NCBI GenBank assembly: GCA_037447655.1
Contig: JBBHKE010000743.1
Location: 212,953-276,952 of the forward strand
Source of the DNA: Zygnema cylindricum
Lineage: Eukaryota; Streptophyta; Zygnematophyceae; Zygnematales; Zygnemataceae
Reading direction: 5' to 3'
Length of the DNA stretch: 64,000 bases
Below are positions 37,125 to 46,265 of this stretch, piece after piece (within the stretch, counting starts at the first letter, position 1; every line of letters begins with the position of its first letter). The notes under the pieces are model-generated. The model saw only the letters and a program-made list of their open reading frames with translations, did not search any database and was not told the origin of the DNA. Both the position numbers and the translations under genes were made by a program.

Positions 37125-40100
37125 CTATTTGTCTCTTGCTTTATTCATATTCCTAAAGGGAGTTATCAATTGTGGGCTTAATTTGCGCTCAGAAGCTGAA
37201 AGAGGAATCGAGAAACGTCGGTGAAAAGGATCATGAAAACCTGAAAAAAGAACAAAAAGTTCACATTACAACAAAATAGAAATAAAGTTTATATTACAAC
37301 AAAATAGACATAAAGTTTATATTAAAAGTAGAAATAAAGTTTATATTACAACAAAGTAAAAGAAAGTTTATATTTCAAAAAAGGTGAAATAAGGTTTATA
37401 TTGCAATAAAGTAGAAATAAAGTGTCTATTACAATAAAGAAGAAATGCCATAAGGTTTTCCCTTTCCGTTAAGTTTTAGCAACTTACTATTGAATCTACA
37501 TATCGAATAAATATACTTAATACGAAGTTGAGGAATACTCACCTCTCCGACTTATTAAAAAAAAGTCCTCGACTGAGAAACTGATGGGTTCCCAATTTTC
37601 TGAAAACTTTTCAATTGCTCGTTCGGCTTCTGAACTATTTCGCCACTGAGAAACATGCATAAAAATACATGAACAGAAAATATTAGATAAACAGAAAATA
37701 TTAGACAAACAGAAAATATTAGATAAACAAAAAATATTAGGTGAGCAAAAAATAGTAGATAAACAGAAACCATTCGATAAACAAAAAAAAATAGATAAAC
37801 AAAAATATAGATAAACAGAAAAGATTAAATAAACAAAAAATTATCAGTGTCTCTTAATCTTTTGGCAATTTACATAACATACATACATAGAAATTATTAG
37901 TCTCTCTCTCTCCCTCCCTCTCCCTCTCCCTCTCCCTCTCCATCTCCCCCTCCATCTCCCTCTCCCTCTCCCTCTCCATCTCCCCCTCCATCTCCCTCTC
38001 CCTCTCCCTCCTAAAAGTAACTTCCCCATTGAAAAGTAAAGTGATTAAGCGTAAAGTGAAAAAGTAAAAGTTTGATTCACTTTAATGATGATAAAACAAG
38101 CACCAATCAGAGAAAAATATGTTTTCCTTCTCCATATCTCCCACCCTTTTCACTCTCCCTGTATCTTTCTCTCTCCTTATATCGTATTTTCTGCCTCTCG
38201 TTCTCTGGCTTCTCCCTCACCTTTCTCTCCCTTCGTCCCTTTCTCTGTCCTCTGTCCCTCTCTTCCTCTCTCCCTCTCTTCCTCTCTCCCTCTCCCTCCC
38301 TGTCTATAAACCGCTTTCCCTCCCTCTAGCTACCCTAACTCATGTCAGATATAGCCCATTCAAAAACTAGTTAGACTTTATATAATACATTCAAACATCC
38401 AGAAAAATATACAACTGAATCCGGAAGAAATGCAAAATGGGACTCTCTCCCTCTCCTTCTCCCTCTCCCTCTCCCTTTCCCTTGAAAAGAGAAACGATGA
38501 TTTACCTGACCAACTGACAAGTGAGGTGTGAAAGTGTCTTCAGTAAATTCATTACATTCGGGAAAAGTCTTCACAAGTTCTTTTTGCAAAACCTTCATTT
38601 TCCGAAAACTGTCCGAAGACTCGAAAGGGTCCAGCCATACAGTGCAACTCCTGAAACAAAAGGATGATGTAACGGTCATATAACGATCATATGACGATCA
38701 TAAAACGATCATAAAACAATCATAAATCGATCACAAAACAATCATATAACAATCATATACCAATCATACACAATGATATAACTATGATATAACGATGATA
38801 TAACAATCATATAATGATCATAAACCGATCATATGAAGATGATACAACGATCATATAAAAATCATGTAATGATCATGTACAATCATACAACAATCATATA
38901 ACGATGATGTAACGATCACAGATCATATAATGATGATATATTTCAAATACTGGATGCAAAAAAGAACTCTATTGTGTAGCATGCAAAGAAATATCTGGTG
39001 CACAAAAGTTGTTTCAATTCTAGACTTTCGTTAGGCTCAGAATGAGAGAATCAAATTGTAGAACCACACCTTCCATGGTTGAAATACTTGAATTCATTTA
39101 AGGAAATCGAGAAAGGAGGCAAATGCTCAAGTGCCTCCGTCTGACAGGAAACCAGAAATCGTGGAATCACAAGAATGTATAAAACCCTAAAAAGGGAAAC
39201 ACGAAACAATTAAGGGTGCATTTTCAAATCTTTGAAACATAAACATGGACGTCAAAATCTCCCTATGAATCTTCAAAGCTTTTGGAAAACGAGGCAAATT
39301 GGAATAGTCAAGTGTGGAATTATATTTACAGCTTTGGATGAGGCTAATTCAAAATTGGTCCCATCATCCTCCCAAAAGGGGTATAACAAGTTGATGTGTG
39401 GGGGCCATCTCATAAAATGCTGCAAAAAAAATGTAAATACAGTCAAACTCATGTCTAGAAATCATATAAAGTTTGATATCCAACTTCTAATTATCATAAA
39501 TCATGAAAATCTATGTCTATGAGAAGACAAAGCTCATGTGACACAAAATATTCTGCAATGTCATACCATCATCACCACTATGATGACATTCCAAGTCCAA
39601 TGGAAGGACGACAGTCTAATGTCAATATCTATCAATAAAAGTCTATTGCTGCAAAAAGCCAAAAAGGGAATGCCTAATGTCCAATGTGATGTCTAATGTT
39701 CAGCTCCAATGTTCGTAATTACAACGGTCAAAATCTCGTATTTAGAATCCACTATTTTTAGTCTCTTGCAGCAAGTTTTCAATGCTCAATTAATATCCAG
39801 ATTTCAGTGTCTATTGCCCATTGTTCAATATTCAATGTTATATATCCAAAGTCTTTTGTCCAATAGCCAATGGCCAATGACCAATGTCAGCGCTCAAAAC
39901 AATGTCCAAGGTCCAACTCCTAATGTCCAACGTCCCATGTCCAGTGTCCAATGTCCCATGTCCCATGTCCCATGTCCAATGTCCAATGTCCAATGTCTGA
40001 TGTCCAATTTCCCATGTCCAATGTCCCATGTCCGATATCCAATTTTCAATTTCCAATTTGTAATGTTCAATGTCCAATTTCCAAAATCCAATGTCCAATG

Positions 40101-40724
40101 CCTAATGTCTACAGGTACAATTTCAAACATCTAATACTAACCAGACAATGTTTAATAATTCAAAGTTTGATGACTGTCCAAGGCCATTGCCAATGCCCAA
40201 TGTCCATATGGACAATCTCAAACAGATGATGCACCAGAGGATGAACAAATATCCAATTTTTTATTCCTATCTCCTTATGTCCACTAATTTTAAATAAGTG
40301 TTAATGATACATGCCCAATATATTTTTTTCACCGCTTCCTTACTTTATCGTGCTTTTGTCGAATAGTTTGAATTGGTTCCCAAAGACTCTCCGGAGGAAT
40401 TATGCAAACCGCACTTTTAAAGACCTTACGAGGGGAGGAATCCATGGCTTCTTTGTCTCCTTCCACAACTTGGATTTTGGAATCCATGGATACTCTAAAT
40501 GTGCGGGAGCGACTTTGAACTAAATTATAAGTACGCACTGACTTTCGACAACATTTGTACGGAAAGACTGATGGCGTCATCAGGGTTTCCGCCAGGCACG
40601 AGGAGTACACATATCGAGTACAAAAAGAAAAGAGCCGCGTCATTGGCGCATTCGCAATCGGTTTAAGCAAGCTTGAGGAGCATGCATCGCTTTGGAGAGA
40701 GTGACACGTGGCAACAAATTGCAT
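37125..40724 (-). CDS. 2H phosphoesterase (2'-5' RNA ligase/LigT-like), six exons
   Basis: 2H enzymes cleave or form 2',3'/2'-5' phosphodiester bonds in RNA or nucleotides; the substrate here is unknown. Exons: 40724-40344, 39419-39330, 39140-39070, 38650-38506, 37645-37543, 37240-37125. They sum to 906 nt with all phases matching, giving up to 301 aa. Exon 1 ends with KSAVCIIPPESLWEPIQTIR and QKHDK. Exon 2 has RWPPHINLLYPF, the first His motif (His135). Exon 4 ends TPHLSVGQ, the second His motif (His224, HxS). Exons 5-6 give NWEPISFSVEDFFLISRRG and FHDPFHRRFSIPL, the usual C-terminal strand pattern. The start is uncertain: Met1 (40724), Met28 or Met80 (40487, giving 222 aa); a CACGTGGC G-box overlaps the first codons, favouring a later start. 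Introns carry many minisatellites. The structure was built by eye from splice consensus. Confidence 0.85.
37260..37440. repeat. About 27-bp minisatellite in intron 5 of the phosphoesterase gene
   Basis: Roughly six imperfect copies of a unit like ACAACAAAATAGAAATAAAG plus TTTATATT, AT-rich, between exons 5 and 6. Confidence 0.85.
37665..38482. repeat. Minisatellites in intron 4 of the phosphoesterase gene
   Basis: Three blocks. 37670-37835: about nine copies of an 18-bp AAACAGAAAATATTAGAT-like unit. 37895-38012 and 38130-38340: CTCCCT-rich pyrimidine tracts (purine-rich in the transcript). 38440-38482: CTCCCT again, starting about 24 nt after the splice donor on the minus strand. Confidence 0.9.
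38665..38945. repeat. 10-11-bp minisatellite in intron 3 of the phosphoesterase gene
   Basis: About 25 imperfect copies of ATCATATAACG/ATCATAAAACA. Many copies contain GATCAT or ATGATC, so the array is partly self-complementary. Confidence 0.9.
39660..40215. repeat. 8-bp minisatellite in intron 1 of the phosphoesterase gene
   Basis: Dense array of CCAATGTC/CCCATGTC units, most regular at 39900-40110 and degenerate outside. It keeps open frames on both strands (CPMSNVQ-like and WTLDIGH-like), which are not genes. Confidence 0.92.
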
Positions 40725-40856
40725 GTAGCACGTACGTTATGTAGACTCGTGTTGTTTACATCATGGACCCCGCTCAGTACGGGATCTGGAAAATTCCCAG
40801 ATACGGTGCGGTGTTTAGAATGGGTGTCCAGTTGTCCACCTTGCTACAGTTCAGTG

Positions 40857-41072
40857 CACCGTGAATCGCTATTAGGGTTAATGTTTTTTTTGCGACTTAA
40901 AACATCTTTTCTCCGTACAAGCTTGTCGGATTGTGAAACTAACAGTTGCGATTGAAAGCCAAGATTCTCTCCTTCCGATTAGCGGGTCTCCATGTCAAAA
41001 TCGGACAAATGTGTACGGGAAAAAATGTTTTAAGTGGCGAAAAGATTACTACACTAATAAAGATACACGGTG
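40857..41072. mobile_element. CACCG-type MITE, 216 bp
   Basis: Left end CACCGTGAATCGCTATTAGG, right end the complement of CACCGTGTATCTTTATTAGT. Inside, TGTTTTTTTTGCGACTTAAA and TTTTAAGTGGCGAAAA also pair. Flanking bases are TG and TC, so the TA duplication has decayed. Closest relative is the copy at 41849. Confidence 0.75.
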
Positions 41073-41079
41073 TCCTGTA

Positions 41080-41619
41080 CACCGCGCATCGTTATTAGTG
41101 TCAAAGTTTAAATAGTGTGGAAGTAAATATACCGTCATTGACGCTAATTAAGATTTTTTTTATTTTTTTTAAAAGGTGTATTTTAATTTCGGCGTTTATG
41201 CTAATTTGGGAACAGCAAAAATGGAATATTCGTTGTACGATTATATACATATATGTATCCGTACAAAATATTAAAAATCGTACGCCGTCGTGAAATTTAA
41301 ATATCCGTACATGTTAGACTAATTTACGTGTCAGAACAATCCCGTTTTTTTAGCGCACGATCCTATGCGTGCGCGTTTGATTTAAATCATTTTTTGTAAA
41401 ATTTTCACTTGAAAAAGTACATTTATGTACGGTCTGACATCGACCGTACACCACACTATTTAGATATTATTGTAATTCGTCCTTTACGCTATTTTGTACG
41501 GTACCTTAATTAACGTCAAGGAAAAATTAAAATCAAAATCATGTATCCTATTTGAGGAAAAAAATCAAAATTTTAAGAACCCAAATTAGTGTCGTTGACA
41601 CTAATAACGATGCGCGGTG
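41080..41619. mobile_element. CACCG-type MITE, 540 bp
   Basis: Perfect terminal repeat of at least 25 bp beginning CACCGCGCATCGTTATTAGT, flanked by TA at 41078-41079 and 41620-41621. Interior AT-rich without a gene. TA duplication plus short inverted ends fits Tc1/mariner-derived MITEs. Confidence 0.88.
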
Positions 41620-41848
41620 TAGTCTCTTTCAAGTTTTATTTCGTAATCCGTGCGATTATATCGTAGTTGCGTCCGCACGATGCACGTACCGAATGCGCAA
41701 GTGTCTAGATCGGCTGTGGAGAATCGTTGAATAGTGAAAACAAATCCTCTCCGTCGAGAACTCGAGATCCCATCTGGACGGTTCGATATTGCGTTAGCGT
41801 CATTTATCGTAACGCTATACTGTACCCTTCGCCTTTTATTCTTCTGTA

Positions 41849-42062
41849 CACCGTGTATCGATATTAGTGTTAATGTTTTTTCCGCCACAGAAACATCATT
41901 TCGCCGTACATAATTGTCCTATTTCCAATTTGAGACCGCCAATCGGAAGCTGGAAATCTTGCCTATATATCGCAACCGTCAGATCCAAAATCCGACATGC
42001 GTGTACGGAGAAAAGATGTTAAGTGACGAAAAAAATGTCAACACCAATAGCGATTCACGGTG
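41849..42062. mobile_element. CACCG-type MITE, 214 bp
   Basis: Left end CACCGTGTATCGATATTAGT, right end the complement of CACCGTGAATCGCTATTGGT. Left flank TA (41847-41848), right flank decayed. Ends 136 bp before the U6 gene. Confidence 0.8.
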
Positions 42063-42170
42063 TTGTGACTGTAGTCACATCGGTATTATAGTCACTGTGT
42101 CCAATGCCATAATTGTTTGCTTTTTTGTATATTTGGCCCACAACAATATTTACAAAATTTAAAAGTTATG

Positions 42171-42178
42171 TAAATAAG
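42171..42178 (+). promoter_or_regulatory. TATA-like element of U6 (pol III type 3)
   Basis: TAAATAAG lies 21-28 bp before the U6 start, the spacing expected for pol III type 3 snRNA promoters. A plant-type upstream element (RTCCCACATCG) is not found at its usual distance; GTCACATCGG at about 42074 is similar but too far upstream. Confidence 0.45.
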
Positions 42179-42198
42179 ATTTTTTTACGATTATCTTC

Positions 42199-42216
42199 GT
42201 CCTTCGGGACATCCGT

Positions 42217-42248
<32 letters not shown>

Positions 42249-42300
42249 GGCCCCTGCGCAAGGATGACACGCACAAATCGAGAAATGGTCCAAATTTTTT
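42199..42300 (+). ncRNA. U6: U6 spliceosomal snRNA
   Basis: U6 forms the catalytic core of the spliceosome with U2. The 5' stem-loop GTCCTTCGGGAC, the ACAGAGA box (42232-42238), the AGC triad (42244-42246), GGCCCCTGCGCAAGGATGAC and the 3' GAAATGGTCCAAATTTTTTT are all present and nearly identical to plant and other eukaryotic U6. The T run at the end is the pol III terminator. The 5' stem lacks one C-G pair relative to the common GTCCCTTCGGGGAC form. It is probably functional, although U6 retrocopies are common in eukaryotes. Confidence 0.95.
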
Positions 42301-42540
42301 TGATTTTATTTTCCCGGCTTCAACCATCACATTTGAAAATTCTCAACGGTATCGGTGCACCTCGTTGAGAGAATCGAAGCTATCGTATCGTCTGTCATCG
42401 AAACGCACTTACGTAGCAGCTCCCTACATTTGCCGATACGTTACGATACGCATCTTTAGCCCTAATTTTTGCTCTTCTTCAAAGCTTCAGAGAAACAAAA
42501 GGAGAAAATCTCCTAAAACTCTCTAGTATTTTTTTTTTAA

Positions 42541-44963
42541 ATGGCAGCTTTCTACTGCACGTTTCGGCTCCCTGTTTCTATGAATATTCGCAGTTCGAAT
42601 ACTTTCCCTCACAGTGTATATAATAAGAAGAATGTCTCACCAAAAAGGTTAATACCGTGTTCTTTTTCAAACATTGTTATTAAAAATAACAATGTTTGCA
42701 GCAATGTTTCCTTTGAATCATCCAAAGATTTTGGCTTGTGTAGCTCAACTCACAGCTTCTCCAGTAGCCACCGGATGGATACTGTACGGAAAGCGAGATG
42801 TACGGACTTGTACGGAAGACGGAGGAGATACAGTGTGGCGGCAAGCTCCGAAACTTCGACGTCTGTTGAAAGTCAGGAAACTGTTGAAACTTTTCCAAAA
42901 CTGAAAGAGTTTCTTGAAAAAGCCAAGAAAATTGGAAGGGTATGTATTTGTTTTCTTTTTTTCTATATTTGAGAGGGAGAGGAAGGAGAAGAGGGAAAAG
43001 GAGAGGGGGATAGTAAGGATTTTTTTATCTTCTGCTTGTCCACTTTTTGTTTATGTTTGTTCAAGATTTGTAGTTTTTTCTTCTTTTTTTTGTCATTATT
43101 TTTTTGATTTGATTATGATTATGATCACGATTACGATTATGATTTTATTTAAGATTATGATTATAATTATGATTGTGATTATGATTTTCTTTGTGATTAG
43201 AGTTATGATTATGATTACAATTACGACTACAACTACAATTATGATTTGATTATGATTTTAGTTATGATTATGTTTATGTTTATTATTTACTAATTTGATT
43301 ATTTAATTATATATTTTGTTTTTTTCCTATTTTCTTTCTCCTATATATTTGATATTTTTGGATGCTATAATCATGGTTAAACCTATGAGTGTCCTTATTC
43401 TTATTCCTTTTTTTTTAAGAAGGTTTGCATGGATTTGAAATCCAGAGTAAGCATAGTGAACCTGCAAACAGAAATCCACACCAAACAATGTTGAATCTTC
43501 ACACAAGTACAAAAAAAAAATCTACACCAATGCGAACCTGTGAAACCAAATCCATGCTGATCAATCTGAAGCTATTGAAAATATTCATGCTAATCAAGGT
43601 GAAGCTGTAGACGAAATCCACGATACTTCAGGTGAAGCTAAGAAGTACAAATCCACACTATTTATGGTGGTTGCATTGGACCTGCAAATCAACAATCCAC
43701 CCGACTAATCCTTAATGTCAAATCCACACTAAATTGACTATTAGACTACCCAAAAGAATCCCAGCTTACCATGAGACGGTAAACTTGTTTCCCCATAATC
43801 CGTGCTAATTAAGGTTAACCATTGAACTGAAGCATTTTGGATCATGCTAATTAAGCTGTAGCTGTTGAATAGAGGCATTTGAAATCCACGCTAACTAAAG
43901 TTAACTGTTGATTGAAATTTTTTGACACCATGCTACTTTAGGTTGACTGCCGATCTGGCACATTTGGAATCCACACTAGTTAATGTGAAAATTTTAAACT
44001 GAAACATTTAGAATCTCGCTAATTAAGATGTATCCTGTGAACTAAAAACATTTCGAATCCACGCTGTGTAAGGTTTTGAAAAACCGTTAACTATTTTAAC
44101 CGTTAAACTTTGATGACTCCAGGTGAGGATCGTCGTGAATACAGGTTTGGGAGTATTGGAATCCGTGACTACTCTCGATGGTCTTTTTTGTCGAGAATTT
44201 GCCGCTAAGGGAGAATACGCGAATTTGATGAAACAAGAAGAGAATGTGGATTTCCATTTGTTGCTTAACAAAGTGGCATCAGTTAAACTGTCGAAAGGAC
44301 CGGCTACGTTTGACAAAAATATTACGATTCACTCGATCAGATTTTTGGACAGTTCCGGAACAGTTGGAGCAAGTGTACTGGCTATGTGGAAACCAGGTAG
44401 GAGGAGAGGGAGAGGGAGAGGGAGAAGGCGAGGGAGAGAGAGAGAAGTATGTTTTCAGTTTTTTTTTCCCGTTTTATGCTATGTTTTTCTGCTTACGGTT
44501 CCATTCTTTTTTTTGTTTTTGTTTTTCATCGGATGATTGTTTTTTGCACTTTTCTTCTGTACAATTTGTTTGATGCTTTTAGTTTTGTAGTTTCGTTATT
44601 ATTTTTTTTCCCTGTTTTCATCTCGGTTTTTTTTGTTTTTTATGCTTTACACACACTTTTCACGTTGTTTTTTTTGGTTTAATGTTCCCTTTTTCTCTCT
44701 CTCCCTCCCTCTCTCTCTCTCCCACTCTCCTCTTCCTCTCTCTCTCCTTCCCTCCCTTTCTCTTTCTCCCTTCTACCCTCTCTCTTCCTTACTTTTACCC
44801 TCTCTATCCCTCCTCTCCTGTACATGTCGACTTATCCCTTGGTTTTTATGTGGGATGAATGATAGGCACAAAAGGAGATTACGATGAAGGACAAGTCGAG
44901 GCATTTGAGGATTTGTTAAGGGAATATGGAGAAGAAATAAAAATTTTAGAAGAAACAATTTAA
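42541..44963 (+). CDS. Probable plastid-targeted protein, possible ChuX/HutX-type haem-handling fold
   Basis: Three exons: 42541-42939, 44123-44396, 44866-44963, total 771 nt, 256 aa; donors and acceptors match consensus and phase (0, then 1). The N-terminus is Ser/Arg/Asn-rich and poor in acidic residues up to RRYSVAASS, typical of a chloroplast transit peptide with a VAA-S-like cleavage site. The mature part has LKEFLEKAKKIGRVRIVV, 'TTLDGLFCREF', 'FHLLLNKVASVKL' and 'IHSIRFLDSSGTVGASVLAM', then an acidic helical tail DEGQVEAFEDLLREYGEEIK. The order (short helix, 'vrivv.tg.gvlE', 'fH..l..v..v.l', 'hSiRFld..G') resembles the ChuX/HutX/HuvX haem-utilisation fold; this is a weak family guess. 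No catalytic motif is known for it. A partial inverted copy of exon 2 is at 29581-29796. The gene starts only 240 bp after U6. Confidence 0.72.
42970..44060. repeat. Repeats in intron 1 of the plastid-protein gene
   Basis: A GAGAGGGAGAGGAAGG run (42973-43012) begins about 33 nt after the donor. A (GATTAT)n-type microsatellite fills 43100-43290. From about 43430 to 44060 a degenerate unit of 60-70 bp (AATCCACGCTAATTAAGGT...) repeats roughly eight to nine times up to the acceptor. Confidence 0.8.
44397..44840. repeat. GA- and CT-rich tracts in intron 2 of the plastid-protein gene
   Basis: Immediately at the donor: GTAGGAGGAGAGGGAGAGGG and further GGGAGA units to 44445. Near the acceptor: CTCTCTCCCTCCC tracts at 44694-44815. 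The two tracts are complementary and could pair across the intron. Confidence 0.88.
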
Positions 44964-45404
44964 AGAATTGTTTAAGGGAACATGGAAAAAAAAAAACTTT
45001 TTTGAATAAACGTTGTTGTGACGCTTTTCATTGCCGGTTTTAATTATCCACACTAATTCCGAACCAACTTCAATACGAGAAGAGTTTCAAGGTACTTAAG
45101 TGAAGAGTGAAGCTATTCTTTCTCAAATTTGTTCATTTTTTGTTTATGATTTCAACGTTTAGGACCTGTAGGTTTTATGTGGACTTAGTCTTCACATCAT
45201 TTTCGTCTTTTTTTCTACTATGACCCTTTTAATGTCAATACAGCAGAGGGAATATTAAGTCTTTATAGTTATTCAAGTTCACATTCGCACATACTACCAA
45301 ACCTGATTGAGAGTTTTTGTATAAAAACGATAATAATTCGTCTAATTGGAAAGTTTCATATTTCGATACTATAGTGTGGATTGGTTTATTTGATTCAGGA
45401 ATCA
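44964..45404. other. 3' flank of the plastid-protein gene, no further gene
   Basis: AT-rich. AATAAA occurs at about 45005, 42 bp after the stop, and may be part of the polyadenylation signal. No other feature is seen. Confidence 0.5.
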
Positions 45405-46265
45405 TGTTTAGAAAGAGAAAGAATGAAAAAAAAAAGTGTATACAAGCACTGATTCTATTTTGCATACAATCTTCCTAAATGCAATTTTGAAATTATGTCC
45501 TCCGTTTTTCAATGTTTGTAAAAATATTACTTTGGAAACTTCGGAAGGAAGTTGTTTATTAATTATAAGTAATAAACTTAATTTAGAAAGTGTGATGGTC
45601 CAGAATACATGAAAACAAAAGAAATGAAAAGCCGAAACAAAAACAGAAAAAACATAGACATTGTATAATTTGAGAGTAGTCAATATAAGCTTTGCACGCG
45701 TGTAAGCTGAGTAAATAAAACAAAAACAACAAAACAAAAATGTAAAAAGATGGCGCAATTAGATACATGGCAACAAGATGAGATGGTTTTGGAATCAATA
45801 CTGAAAAAGGAAGACAGTTCAAACGTTTGTTTAAGATCTCGTGCAATAGATTCGTGGACATATAAAATATATAGACAACAATGCTTAGATTTATGTCGAT
45901 TTGACATTTAACTCTTTATATCCTTGAATCTTTATGGACACCTCCAATTGTTCTTTAGCTACGTCGAGGTTTGGTTTGGTTTGGTTTGGTTTGGTTTGGT
46001 TTGGTTTGGTAAGCTTTGTTTTGGGTACGCTATTCTGTTGTTGTTGTTGTTCTGTTTGCGCTTGCCGATTTTCATGTCTTTTGTTGGGTTGCGCTTGTTT
46101 GTGTGTTAGTTTTTTTCAAATTATTTTTCCTTTAAGTTTCTTTCTACCAGCGTTCAGTTTCGCAGTTTCGTTTTTGCTACTCATTTTCAGTTCCCATGTA
46201 CCTAGACCATCATGCTTTTCTTAATATAGTCGAATTTATACGTATACTGATTGATATACGTCAAT
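45405..46265. repeat. Duplicated block, copy 2 (partner 29797-30690)
   Basis: Same orientation as copy 1, with many substitutions. A pentanucleotide run (GGTTT)n of about eight units at 45969-46008 is an expansion not present in copy 1. The block is interrupted at about 46265 by a non-LTR retroelement; flanking sequence like that of copy 1 (ATAGTCAATAGTATTT) resumes at about 48616. Confidence 0.8.

Noticed and set aside
39709-40229. Frames of CPMSNVQ / WTLDIGH repeats as metal-binding proteins
   Set aside because: They come from an 8-bp minisatellite in intron 1 of the phosphoesterase gene, and both strands are open.
45969-46008. (GGTTT)n as a telomeric repeat
   Set aside because: Only about eight units, absent from the paralogous copy at 30.4 kb, and not a known telomere motif; a local microsatellite expansion explains it.
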